Origin: Dysgonomonas sp. Marseille-P4361
GTDB lineage: Bacteria; Bacteroidota; Bacteroidia; Bacteroidales; Dysgonomonadaceae
Length of the DNA stretch: 64,000 nt
Reading direction: 5' to 3'
Assembly: GCF_900343125.1 (NCBI RefSeq)
Contig: NZ_OPYL01000002.1
Coordinates: forward strand, 124,001-188,000
Under the pieces are notes generated by a model. It saw nothing but the letters and a program-made list of their open reading frames with translations. It was not told the DNA's origin and did not search any database. A program made the translations under genes and the position numbers. Of this stretch, positions 26,656 through 35,753 are shown piece after piece (positions within the stretch are counted from its first letter, which is position 1; every line of letters starts with the position of its first letter).

Positions 26656-26760
26656 ATGAAAAAATATGCCAATAAAATACTTATAACTATGGTCGCAATA
26701 ATAGTAGCTTGTTTTGTAGTAATGCTATATAAATTAATAGATATTTTATCTGTTTTATAA
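26656..26760 (+). CDS. 34-residue single-pass membrane peptide
   Basis: ATG 26656 opens MKKYANKILITMVAIIVACF and continues with a hydrophobic stretch to VL, then TAA at 26758-26760. It has a basic N-terminus and one membrane helix of about 20 residues. It begins 7 bases after the GntR stop, so it is likely the fourth gene of the ABC operon. It could be a small regulator or subunit of the exporter. No homologue is known to me and translation is not proven. Confidence 0.5.
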   Translation: MKKYANKILITMVAIIVACFVVMLYKLIDILSVL

Positions 26761-26796
26761 TATAGATAATAATATATCAGTTAGATCCTTGATTTG

Positions 26797-27663
26797 TTAA
26801 TCATGATTGAGACGATAGCTGACAAATGCAAATTGTCGGCTGTCGGGACTCCATGAATTTACATTGAAACTTCCTTGTCCTCCGAATAGCTTAAACAACG
26901 AACGAGGGGTTTCTCCCTCCGAATTAGTTAAATAGATTTCTACATTTTTGTATCGCAAATGCTCATGAGGTTCGAGGTCTCCCTTGCGGTATGCAATATA
27001 TACTACATTTGACCCATCGGGTGATAGGTGAGGAAACCATGAGTTTTTATCTTCATGAAATGTTATTTGACTTTGCTCACTACCATCGGTTTTCATACAC
27101 CATATTTGCATGAGACCGGTGCGTACAGAGTTGAACCAAATATATTCCCCGCAAGGAGAGTATTCCGGTCCATCATTCAGCCCTTCTGCTGTAGTCAGTC
27201 TTACTTCATCCGTTCCATCTACATTTATGGTATATACATCCATTTCTCCGTTTCGGTTAGCGCAGTACGTTAATCTCTTTCCATCTGGGCTCCACCCATG
27301 CAAATAGCTGGGAAGAGATGGTGTTACTTGCTTTGGCGTCCCTCCATTGGCAGGTAAAATAAAGATAGTAGGCTTGCCTTCCGGTAGTGAGCGGTGGCTT
27401 ACTGCTAAATATTTGTTGTCAGGAGAGATGAGGTGGTCGTTGTTGCATTTTGTAGCAAAGCCAGTATCTATTAAGAAAGATTCTTCAGGCGATTCCGGAG
27501 AAAGTTTGTATATCAATCCTTCACTATTATAATACAGCCATTTTCCATCAGGTGTCCAATTGGGAGCTTCTATTAAATAAGGAAATTCTCTTATTATTTT
27601 ACGTTGGTTCGTATCTAAATCGAATATTTCTAAAAAGCTGGTAACATTTTCTGTTGGCTGCAT
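26797..27663 (-). CDS. TolB-like beta-propeller protein without signal peptide
   Basis: 288 residues made of repeated PD40/WD40-like blades: APNWTPDGKWLYYNSEGLIY, NDHLISPDNKYLAVSHRS, LHGWSPDGKRLTYCANRNGE, DGPEYSPCGEYIWFNSVRTG, SWFPHLSPDGSNVVYIAYRK and VNSWSPDSRQFAFVSYR, six in all. This is the C-terminal propeller of TolB without its N-terminal domain or an export signal, so it may be cytoplasmic. A barrel-protein gene lies just upstream in the same direction (gap 22). Substrate or partner is unknown. Confidence 0.82.
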   Translation of the reverse strand: MQPTENVTSFLEIFDLDTNQRKIIREFPYLIEAPNWTPDGKWLYYNSEGLIYKLSPESPEESFLIDTGFATKCNNDHLISPDNKYLAVSHRSLPEGKPTIFILPANGGTPKQVTPSLPSYLHGWSPDGKRLTYCANRNGEMDVYTINVDGTDEVRLTTAEGLNDGPEYSPCGEYIWFNSVRTGLMQIWCMKTDGSEQSQITFHEDKNSWFPHLSPDGSNVVYIAYRKGDLEPHEHLRYKNVEIYLTNSEGETPRSLFKLFGGQGSFNVNSWSPDSRQFAFVSYRLNHD

Positions 27664-27685
27664 ATAATTTTAGTTGAAAGAGTAA

Positions 27686-28354
27686 TTATTGACTTATTAT
27701 ATAATTGAAACCGATACCGATCTGTAACGGAGTAGAGTTCTTATATCTTATTTCGGAAGGTTTCACTTTCGAAAAATCGAAAGTGTTATAGCCGAGCCAG
27801 CAGGACATTCCCCATCTTTCGTTAATAGGGAACATATATCCGGCTCTTATTTCATACATGAAGCAATTTTTACCCGTACTTCCGGATTGATTGTTTACTT
27901 TGTCTAGGTCTAAGCTTATATGTGTAAGGGAGAAGCGATTCTCGATGAAAATAAAACGGGCTCTGTCCTTTTTATCGTCATAACCTATCGGGAGATAAAA
28001 TTTAGGCGCTATGTATGGCGCCCAATAAGTCCCTTTGTATATGGCTTCAGGAGTTGGAATATCGACTAATCCTGCTTTTAATACGCCTTCGGGTTGGATG
28101 TTAGGTCCACTTGTGTATCCTATTTTCTGATTGAATCCTCCAAAGCGGAAACCCGCTTCTACCCCGAAAAACATATTTACATCGTATTCGTATCCAAGGC
28201 TTGCACCTCCGGCAAGAGGATTATTGATTTCACTGTTGAAGTAATGTAATCCGAATGATAGGTCTATATCCGCATTTATCTTGTGTCCTTCTTGTCCTAA
28301 AAGATTAGAAATAAATAGAAAGCTAATGAAAGTTGTAAGAATAAGCTTTTTCAT
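27686..28354 (-). CDS. Outer membrane beta-barrel protein
   Basis: 222 residues: a signal peptide (ending NLLGQ), then alternating beta strands rich in Gly and aromatics (IDLSFGLHYFNSE, LGYEYDVNMFFGVEAGFRFGG, RFIFIENRFSLTHISL) and a C-terminal strand LQIGIGFNYIISQ. It is of the small porin/OmpW-like barrel class. It is likely co-transcribed with the propeller gene at 26797. Function is unknown. Confidence 0.78.
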   Translation of the reverse strand: MKKLILTTFISFLFISNLLGQEGHKINADIDLSFGLHYFNSEINNPLAGGASLGYEYDVNMFFGVEAGFRFGGFNQKIGYTSGPNIQPEGVLKAGLVDIPTPEAIYKGTYWAPYIAPKFYLPIGYDDKKDRARFIFIENRFSLTHISLDLDKVNNQSGSTGKNCFMYEIRAGYMFPINERWGMSCWLGYNTFDFSKVKPSEIRYKNSTPLQIGIGFNYIISQ

Positions 28355-28460
28355 GATGCGTTTTATTTAAATGAGACTAGATCGATAAACAAATTTAATA
28401 AAAATAAAGTGATAGGGTATGTGTTTTTTTATATATTGCATAAAATAGTAAGATGTAGAT

Positions 28461-28844
28461 ATGAAATACCTGATATATTGTTGTTTGTCGATATTCTTTT
28501 TTATGGCATGCGGAGAAAAGTCACATGACATACTTGGTTGCTGGAGTATGGAGTTTGAAGGGGAACCCGATTCGTATAGTATTGTGCTTGCTGATGATTC
28601 GGTTTGTACTTCTGAGTTATGCTTCAAAAGAGATACAATTTACATGGAAGTAAAGACGGATAGTCAAGTTGTAAAGAAAGAATTTCTTGCTAAATATATC
28701 CTTAAAGAAAATGTTATTCTGTTGACTGATAGGTATGGAAAGACGAAAGAATGTTTATTTAAGATAGAAGGTAATATGATGATTGTAAGAGAAATATTTA
28801 ATCCTCATGAGGTTATTATGAGGTTGAGACGCGTGTCTAAGTAA
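28461..28844 (+). CDS. Small lipoprotein, lipocalin-like
   Basis: 127 residues with lipobox FMAC (Cys17), then GEKSHDILGCWSMEFEGE, the W-x-G-type opening common in lipocalin-like Bacteroidota lipoproteins. About eight short beta strands follow (YSIVLADDSVCTSEL, IYMEVKTDSQVVKKEF, NVILLTDRYGKTKECLFKI), ending VIMRLRRVSK. No partner gene is evident. Family membership is a guess from strand pattern. Confidence 0.65.
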   Translation: MKYLIYCCLSIFFFMACGEKSHDILGCWSMEFEGEPDSYSIVLADDSVCTSELCFKRDTIYMEVKTDSQVVKKEFLAKYILKENVILLTDRYGKTKECLFKIEGNMMIVREIFNPHEVIMRLRRVSK

Positions 28845-29428
28845 ACTTCTATAGCTCTTTTTGTTTCGATATCTTATGCCTTGAATTATCTCTGTTTCGT
28901 TTCTTTTATAAAGGAAAAAGATTTAATGTGAAATTTATTCCAAATATTTGCTTATTGTTTGTTTTATTTTCTATTTTTGTCACAGAAGGGAATGAAAAAA
29001 AATAATTGAAATTAAATCTATACTAAAGGGAAATGTATTCTGCTTTTAAATGAAAATTAAAGTTTTATGAATTTGGAGAAATGTTTATAAAATAAATGTA
29101 TTTGTGGGTGCGGACACATTGTGCTTTTGGACTCCAAATAAATTGTATGTACCTATAAATGCCAATATCTAATACTAATATACATTCAAATAAAATTAAT
29201 ACTAAAAAGTCTTATTAAAAAAGGGAATTGAGGTTAATTGCATGGTAATTGTTTCTTAACATCATCTAAATATGTTCATTGTATTTTTGTCGAAAATATG
29301 ATTGACAAAGGCTTTATGCAGAAGAAAAAAGTATTATTAAAATCTTTACGGTAAATAAATTAATTTATAAAAACACAGAGTGTTAACTAAATGTAAATGT
29401 GTATTATTAATATCTAAAACAATTCTCT
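28845..29428 (+). other. Long leader/intergenic region before the second SusCD locus
   Basis: About 580 bases without a gene. Two TATTTTTG boxes occur (28972-28979 and 29282-29289), neither with a well-placed -33 TTG. A slightly GC-richer patch at 29105-29140 stands out from the AT-rich surroundings. No clear operator. Confidence 0.4.
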
Positions 29429-32400
29429 ATGGAAATTATGCTTAAGAAAAAAGGGAAAGTCATCTTATTGATGCTCTCTCTAGTCTTTTCCTGTCTGATG
29501 ATTACAGCCCAGAATGCGACAAAAACAGTCTTAGGGACGGTAGTTGACAATACGGGCGAACCTTTAATTGGCGCAGCTGTTGTGGATGCTTCCAATTCGA
29601 AGAATGGTGCAGTAACAGATCTAGATGGTAAGTTTAGTCTTGTGGTTGCCGAAAATGGGAGTATTCGCGTTACTTATGTTGGCTATGAAGAGCAAGTAAT
29701 TAGTGTTGCTAATCAAAGCACAATAAACGTTGTTCTTAAAGACTTAAACAAGAGTCTTAATGAGGTTGTTGTTGTTGGTTATGGTGTACAGAAGAAAGCT
29801 AACTTGACTGGTGCTGTAGATCAGGTTACAAGTGAAGTCTTCGAAAACAGACCGGTAACTAATACCACTCAAATGTTGCAAGGTGCTATTCCGAACTTAA
29901 CTATTCGTTTAACAGATGGTAAACCCGGAGCAACAGCAGATTTTCAAGTTCGTGGTTTATCCTCTATCGGTCAGTCAGGTAGCGCTTTAGTTCTTATTGA
30001 TGGTGTTGAAGGCGATCCGGCTATGATAAATCCTAATGATATTGAAAGTGTATCGGTGCTTAAAGATGCAGCATCGGCTGCTATCTATGGAGCACGTGGT
30101 GCTTTCGGTGTGGTTCTTATCACAACTAAAACAGCAAAAGAAGGTCGATTTACTGTAAATTATTCAGGTAATTTTTCAATGAAGAAACCTACAGATGTAC
30201 CGGATGTTGTATCAGATGGATATATCTTTGCTGAAAGATTCTATGAGGCATATTCAGCATGGAATAATTACTCTTCAGATCCTAAAAATATCAATAAATC
30301 TCAGACATTCTCTTTGTCTTGGTTAGAAGAATTTAAGCGTCGTAAGGAGCAAGGTATCACCGAAGAGGTGGAAATTGCACCAAATGGAGAATATATCTAT
30401 TATGGTAATACCGATTATTATGGCGAGCTGTATAAAAAACAGACATTTGCACAAGACCATAACCTTAGTATAACGGGTAGTTCTGGTAAATTGAATTATT
30501 ATCTATCCGGTAGATTTAATTCATATGATGGATTATTTAGACATAATACAGATACAGATCAGACTATTGATCTAAGAGCCAAAGGTTCTATTCAGGTATT
30601 TGACTGGTTGCGAGTAGATAATAATATGAGTTATTCTAATAATGAATATTATAATCCGCAGAATGTTGGAGAAGGTGGAGGAATATGGAGAAATATAGCA
30701 GACGAAGGACATCCAAGTTCTCCAATCTATAACCCTGACGGCTCGTTTACAATGGCGGCAGCCTATACTCTGGGTGATTTTATTTATGGTAAAAATGGAA
30801 GAAATATTGGAAAGAAAACATTGAAAAATACTTCTTCATTCAATATGTCGTTTTTGAATAAAAGACTTCAGGTAAATGGAGATGTTACTTTTTCTAACTA
30901 TCATTTTAACAAAACGAATAGAAGAGTACCTCTTCCTTATAGTAAGTCAGAAGGGACTACGGTTTATCTAGGTGCTTCGAACAATGATTTAGAAGAAACT
31001 AAAAGAGAAACAAATTATTTAGCGACTAACTTGTATGCTTCATATGAACATTCATTCAATCAACTTCATAATTTTAAAGTTATGGGAGGATGGAACTATG
31101 AACAACAATCCTACAATAATTTGACTCTTAGACGCAATGGACTATTTACTCCAGATACCGAAAATATAAATCTAGCATTAGGTGATGCAATAACAACATC
31201 AGGAAGTTATAATAAGTGGCGTATTGCCGGAGGATTCTTCCGCTTGAATTATGACTTTAATAGCCGCTATCTATTAGAAGTAAATGGTCGTTACGATGGA
31301 TCTTCTAAATTCCCAACAAATCAGCAATGGGCATTTTTCCCTTCTGTATCGGGAGGTTGGAGAATTTCGGAAGAAAGCTTTTGGAATGTAAATCCTATGA
31401 TATTATCCGATGTTAAAGTAAGAGCTTCTTACGGTTCGTTAGGAAATGGTAATATTGATCCTTATAGCTTCATGGAATTACTATCTATTTCTACATCGGG
31501 TCGTATTCTGGATGGAACAAAGAATAAGGTGTTGGATACACCGGGAGTTTTACCTACTGGACTAACTTGGGAAACTGCTACCACAACAGATATAGGGGTA
31601 GATTTTGGTGCAATTAATGGTAAATTACGTTTTACAGGAGACTATTATATCAGAAAGACTGTGGATATGTATACCGTAGGACAAACATTACCGGAAATAT
31701 TCGGAGCATCTTCACCAAAAGGTAACTATGCTGATATGACTACTAAGGGTTGGGAAATCATCCTGTCTTGGAACGATAAATTTAATGTAGCTGAAAAACC
31801 ATTGAATTATTCAGTGCGTGCCACACTATCTGACTATGTAACAAAGATTGACCGATATAATAATGAAACAATGGACTTAGGAGACTATTATGCTGGTCAA
31901 ACATATGGAGAAATATGGGGATATGTAACAGAGGGATTGTTCCAGTCTCAGGCTGAGATTGATGCGCATGCAACACAAAAATTATTTAAATCGTCAACAA
32001 ATGGTACATGGTATCCTGGAGACGTGAAAATAAAAGACCTTGATGAAAGCGGTGCTATCGATTATGGTAAAAACACAGTAGACGATCATGGTGATAAAAC
32101 TATCATTGGAAATAAAGAGCCTCGTTATATCTATAGCTTTAGCCTAAGTGCCGATTGGAATAATATATTTGTTTCTGCATTCTTCGAAGGAGTTGGCAGA
32201 CAACATTGGTATCCAACGGCAGAAAGTTTGTTCTGGGGACAATATAATAGACCTTACAATATGTTACCAACATGGCATGTAGATAATTACTGGACAGAAG
32301 ACAATCCGGATGCTTATCTTCCTCGCTATGCAGGATACAATCAGTCTATAAGAAATACTACACAAACAAGATATTTGCAAAATGTAGCATATCTAAGAAT

Positions 32401-32647
32401 GAAAAACCTTCAAATTGGTTATACGTTGCCTCAAAATATATCTCAGAAAATTGGTGCACAGACTCTTAAAGTGTATTTCTCTGGAGAGAATTTGTACTGT
32501 TGGTCTCCTCTATATAAAAATACTAGAGATATTGATGTAGCAAATATTTATGGCTCAGACCGAGAATTAACTAGTGGTACTAGCGGAGATGGATATAACT
32601 ATCCGTTTATGAAGACATTTAGTTTAGGTTTATCAGTAACGTTCTAA
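29429..32647 (+). CDS. SusC-like TonB-dependent outer membrane receptor
   Basis: 1072 residues. Signal peptide to MITAQ, carboxypeptidase-D-like domain (about 30-110, VLGTVVDNTGEPLIGAAVV), the LNEVVVVGYGVQKKANLTGAV segment leading into the plug, VLKDAASAAIYGARGAFGVVLITTK, and a barrel ending FSLGLSVTF. No STN domain. The SusD gene begins 1 base after the stop. A second Met at 29438 is an alternative start. It is followed by a secreted EEP-fold enzyme, suggesting a phosphate- or nucleotide-bearing substrate; that is inference. Confidence 0.95.
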   Translation: MEIMLKKKGKVILLMLSLVFSCLMITAQNATKTVLGTVVDNTGEPLIGAAVVDASNSKNGAVTDLDGKFSLVVAENGSIRVTYVGYEEQVISVANQSTINVVLKDLNKSLNEVVVVGYGVQKKANLTGAVDQVTSEVFENRPVTNTTQMLQGAIPNLTIRLTDGKPGATADFQVRGLSSIGQSGSALVLIDGVEGDPAMINPNDIESVSVLKDAASAAIYGARGAFGVVLITTKTAKEGRFTVNYSGNFSMKKPTDVPDVVSDGYIFAERFYEAYSAWNNYSSDPKNINKSQTFSLSWLEEFKRRKEQGITEEVEIAPNGEYIYYGNTDYYGELYKKQTFAQDHNLSITGSSGKLNYYLSGRFNSYDGLFRHNTDTDQTIDLRAKGSIQVFDWLRVDNNMSYSNNEYYNPQNVGEGGGIWRNIADEGHPSSPIYNPDGSFTMAAAYTLGDFIYGKNGRNIGKKTLKNTSSFNMSFLNKRLQVNGDVTFSNYHFNKTNRRVPLPYSKSEGTTVYLGASNNDLEETKRETNYLATNLYASYEHSFNQLHNFKVMGGWNYEQQSYNNLTLRRNGLFTPDTENINLALGDAITTSGSYNKWRIAGGFFRLNYDFNSRYLLEVNGRYDGSSKFPTNQQWAFFPSVSGGWRISEESFWNVNPMILSDVKVRASYGSLGNGNIDPYSFMELLSISTSGRILDGTKNKVLDTPGVLPTGLTWETATTTDIGVDFGAINGKLRFTGDYYIRKTVDMYTVGQTLPEIFGASSPKGNYADMTTKGWEIILSWNDKFNVAEKPLNYSVRATLSDYVTKIDRYNNETMDLGDYYAGQTYGEIWGYVTEGLFQSQAEIDAHATQKLFKSSTNGTWYPGDVKIKDLDESGAIDYGKNTVDDHGDKTIIGNKEPRYIYSFSLSADWNNIFVSAFFEGVGRQHWYPTAESLFWGQYNRPYNMLPTWHVDNYWTEDNPDAYLPRYAGYNQSIRNTTQTRYLQNVAYLRMKNLQIGYTLPQNISQKIGAQTLKVYFSGENLYCWSPLYKNTRDIDVANIYGSDRELTSGTSGDGYNYPFMKTFSLGLSVTF

Positions 32648-32648
32648 A

Positions 32649-34418
32649 ATGAGAATTATGAAAAAAATATATTATATATTGTTTGTTTTATCGGTATTTG
32701 TCTCATCTTGTACTTTAGATGAAGAACCTCTGTCGTCTATTTCTAAAAATGAAGCATTTAAAACAGAGGCTGGATTGAAGGCATATATTTATGGTTGCTA
32801 TGATCTTTTCCCTACCAATGATGATGCTCATAGAAAAGACGCTATGTCTGATTATGGAGCTGTTGGTTCTTTTAGCGATTTCCTAAGGGATGGGGGCTAT
32901 AGTGCAGAAACAAGTAGTGGATGGTCGTGGGGAAATCTACGGAAGGTAAATTATTTTATCGAGAATTGTGTTGACGAATCAATCCCTGAGGATGTACGTA
33001 ACAACTATATTGGTATAGCACGTTTCTTTAGAGCATATTTTTATTACGATAAGCTAATTCGTTTTGGAGATGTGCCATGGGTTGATAGAACATTAAGTAC
33101 AGATGATGAAGCTTTGTATGGAGAGCGAGATTCAAGAACGTTAGTTGTTGAAAAAATGCTGGAAGACTTAGATTTTGCGTATAATAATATAAAAGCAACA
33201 AGCAGCAATGATGGTTCAATGATAACAAAGTGGGTTGCATATGCATTTAAATCTAGAGTATGTTTATTCGAAGCTTCTTTCAGAAAATACCATACTGAAT
33301 TAAATCTGACAGATACAGCAGATGATTTATATCGTAAAGCTATTGCAGCTGCAGAAGAAGTAATGACTAAATCGGGTCACAAGTTGAATACAAGCAACGG
33401 AACCGATCTTTCATATAGAACATTGTTCATTAGCGATAATGCTGTAACCTCAGAAGTAATGTTAGCTGTGCTATCGGACAAAGAACAAGCTGTTTTGAAT
33501 GATGCAAACTGGTATTGGACATCAGGTACTTACGGACCTCGATTTAGCTTTATCCGTACATTTGTTAATACATTCTTAACATTGGATGGAACACCATTTA
33601 CAGATGTTGCTGGTTACGAAACCATGGAATTCTATGATGAGTGCCAAAACAGAGATATGCGCTTGTCTCAGGTTATGCGTACACCGGGTTATATGAGAGA
33701 TGGCAAACCTGCAGCACCTAACTTTAATGGTTATTCTTATACCGGATATCAGCCTATTAAGTTCTCTCTAGATGATACTTATTATGACTCAGGAGACTTA
33801 AATACAAATGCAATTCCTCTATTCCGTTATGCTGAAGTATTGCTTAACTATGCAGAAGCTAAAGCTGAACTTGGCGAGCTAACTGATGCTGATTGGGCAA
33901 AAACGATAGGAGCGCTTCGTAGTCGTGCCGGCATTACAGGTGGAATCAATTCGAAACCAACAAAGGCTGATCCTTATTTGAAAGCAAAATATTTCCCTGA
34001 AATCTCAGATCCTGTATTGCTGGAGATAAGAAGAGAAAGAGCGATAGAGTTAGTTCTTGAAGGATTCCGTTTCACAGATCTTCTACGTTGGAAAAAAGGA
34101 GAATTGATGACTATGGAATGGGACGGAATGTATGTTCCTGCTTTAATGAAGCCTATGGATCTTGACAAAGATGGTACGGATGATGTTATTTTTTACGAAG
34201 GTGATAAAAAACCAGAAGGTATTGCAAGTACATGTGCTCCGATTAATGTTGGAGGAAAAAACAGACAAACATTGTCTGAAAGAACCCATGGAAGCCTAAT
34301 GTGGTCTGTAAGTGAGGTTCGTACTTGGTATGAAGATGGCAGACAATATTATTATCCGATTCCAGCATTATCAATTGTGAAGAATCCTAATCTAAAACAA
34401 AATCCAGGTTGGGATTAA
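32649..34418 (+). CDS. SusD-like outer membrane lipoprotein
   Basis: 589 residues. Lipobox SSC (Cys21) followed by acidic TLDEEPLSS. SusD landmarks are GIARFFRAYFYYDKLIRFGDVPWVDR, FRYAEVLLNYAEAKAELGE, RSRAGITGGI, LEIRRERAIELVLEGFRFTDLLRWKKGE (read in parts) and a C-terminus with YYYPIPALSIVKNPNLKQNPGWD. The ATG at 32649 or the one at 32658 may be used; both leave the lipobox intact. Near-zero spacing after SusC implies translational coupling. Confidence 0.95.
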   Translation: MRIMKKIYYILFVLSVFVSSCTLDEEPLSSISKNEAFKTEAGLKAYIYGCYDLFPTNDDAHRKDAMSDYGAVGSFSDFLRDGGYSAETSSGWSWGNLRKVNYFIENCVDESIPEDVRNNYIGIARFFRAYFYYDKLIRFGDVPWVDRTLSTDDEALYGERDSRTLVVEKMLEDLDFAYNNIKATSSNDGSMITKWVAYAFKSRVCLFEASFRKYHTELNLTDTADDLYRKAIAAAEEVMTKSGHKLNTSNGTDLSYRTLFISDNAVTSEVMLAVLSDKEQAVLNDANWYWTSGTYGPRFSFIRTFVNTFLTLDGTPFTDVAGYETMEFYDECQNRDMRLSQVMRTPGYMRDGKPAAPNFNGYSYTGYQPIKFSLDDTYYDSGDLNTNAIPLFRYAEVLLNYAEAKAELGELTDADWAKTIGALRSRAGITGGINSKPTKADPYLKAKYFPEISDPVLLEIRRERAIELVLEGFRFTDLLRWKKGELMTMEWDGMYVPALMKPMDLDKDGTDDVIFYEGDKKPEGIASTCAPINVGGKNRQTLSERTHGSLMWSVSEVRTWYEDGRQYYYPIPALSIVKNPNLKQNPGWD

Positions 34419-34431
34419 AAAAGAAAAGAAT

Positions 34432-35289
34432 ATGAAACTAAATAGATGTCTCTATCTTATTGTAGCTCTCTTTATTTCTACATTGTTGCTAAATGCTCAG
34501 GATTGTAAAAATACTGCTATCCGTGCAGCGTCTTTTAATCTGAGAATGGATACACCTGCCGATAGTCTTAATTCGTGGATACACCGGAAAGATAAGGTTA
34601 ATGACCTTATTCGTTACCATGAATTAGATATTATTGGTACACAAGAAGGTTTTATTCACCAAATTAAGGATATGGTCGAACTGGGAGATTATGCATATGT
34701 AGGTGTTGGACGTGACGATGGAGCAGAAGCAGGTGAGCATTCAGCTATTATATACAAAAAGTCTCGTCTCTCAGTTTTGGATAAAGGTGATTTTTGGTTT
34801 TCAGAAACACCTGAAAAGCCTTCATATGGATGGGATGCTACAATTCGAAGAATTTGCTCTTGGGCTAAATTTAAGGATATGATAACAGGAAAAGAATTTT
34901 ATTTCTTCTCATTGCATTATGATCATAGAGGGGTTTTAGCTCGTAAGAACTCATCCTTACTATTGATTAAAAAGGTGAAGGAAATAGCTAAGGATTATCC
35001 GGTTATGGTTACTGGCGATTTTAATGCTACTCCAGAATCTGAACCAATGCAAATAATATTCAAAGATGGATTCTTATTTGATTCTAGAGAGCTGTCATCC
35101 ACCAAGCCCTATGGTACTGTCGGGACAACTTCTTCCTTCAAAGCAAGTGCTCCTATGAATAAAAGGATTGACTATATATTGGTCACATCTGGTATTCAGG
35201 TAAGTAAATATGCTGTTTTGAATGAAATGCAATATGGAAGATTCCCTTCAGATCACTTCCCTGTAGTTGCTGATATTACTCTTTTCTAA
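34432..35289 (+). CDS. Secreted endonuclease/exonuclease/phosphatase family enzyme
   Basis: 285 residues: signal peptide (ending LLNAQ), then the DNase I/EEP fold. Motifs: IRAASFNLRMD (Asn), DIIGTQEGF (Glu metal ligand), YFFSLHYDHRG (His), VMVTGDFNATPESEP (Asp/Asn) and the final FPSDHFPVVADI (Asp-His). All catalytic residues appear present. It lies 13 bases after SusD and ends at a terminator, so it belongs to the SusCD operon. It could be a nuclease, a phosphodiesterase or a lipid or sugar phosphatase acting in the periplasm. Confidence 0.88.
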   Translation: MKLNRCLYLIVALFISTLLLNAQDCKNTAIRAASFNLRMDTPADSLNSWIHRKDKVNDLIRYHELDIIGTQEGFIHQIKDMVELGDYAYVGVGRDDGAEAGEHSAIIYKKSRLSVLDKGDFWFSETPEKPSYGWDATIRRICSWAKFKDMITGKEFYFFSLHYDHRGVLARKNSSLLLIKKVKEIAKDYPVMVTGDFNATPESEPMQIIFKDGFLFDSRELSSTKPYGTVGTTSSFKASAPMNKRIDYILVTSGIQVSKYAVLNEMQYGRFPSDHFPVVADITLF

Positions 35290-35316
35290 ATAAAAGGAAG
35301 TATATCTGATATATTA

Positions 35317-35351
35317 AATAAGCCTGTCTATTTTTAGTAGACAGGCTTATT
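35317..35351 (+). terminator. Intrinsic terminator of the second SusCD operon
   Basis: A perfect 14-base stem AATAAGCCTGTCTA/TAGACAGGCTTATT, loop TTTTTAG, followed by TTTT. It begins 28 bases after the EEP gene stop. Confidence 0.85.
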
Positions 35352-35499
35352 TTTTGTATCTATATAAATTGTTGTTAGAAAGAGATATCCATTGAAAAAT
35401 GGATGAATATGTACATCACTATATGCCCAATTAATAAATATATTAAAGGAAATATAAATATCAAAAGGATTTTTAATAGTGCATTTAATGTGTTGTTAT

Positions 35500-35590
35500 G
35501 ACTCTGAGTCTTTGATTTTTGTCACATTTATGTGTCTCAATGTGTGTTAAAATGATATTGAAGAAGCATTTTGTAATTTTAAGAGTCACA
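35500..35590. repeat. Cluster of short inverted and direct repeats, possible operator array
   Basis: GACTC-T-GAGTC (35500-35510), GTCACATTTATGTG (about 35521-35534) and AGAGTCACATT (about 35583-35593) share the elements AGAGTCA and TCACAT in both orientations. They lie 160-250 bases before the SusC start at 35754. This may be a regulator site for that locus, or chance. Confidence 0.3.
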
Positions 35591-35753
35591 TTGGTTTTAA
35601 ATTATAATTAAACAAAAACTTGTTTTTTTGTGATTAATTAATAATTTAGCACCTCGATAATGGGTGCATTCTTAATCTTTATAAAAATACATGTATAAAT
35701 TATCACTAATAAAATGGCTTCATTAACTATTAATCATTTTAATTATTTTATCT

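Larger units (their letters stand above)
35290..35753 (+). other. Intergenic region upstream of the third SusCD locus
   Basis: 460 bases. It holds the terminator at 35317-35351, then a group of short repeats (GACTCTGAGTC at 35500-35510, CACAT-TT-ATGTG at 35523-35534, AGAGTCACATT near 35583). No TAnnTTTG box with -33 was found close to ATG 35754. Confidence 0.45.
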
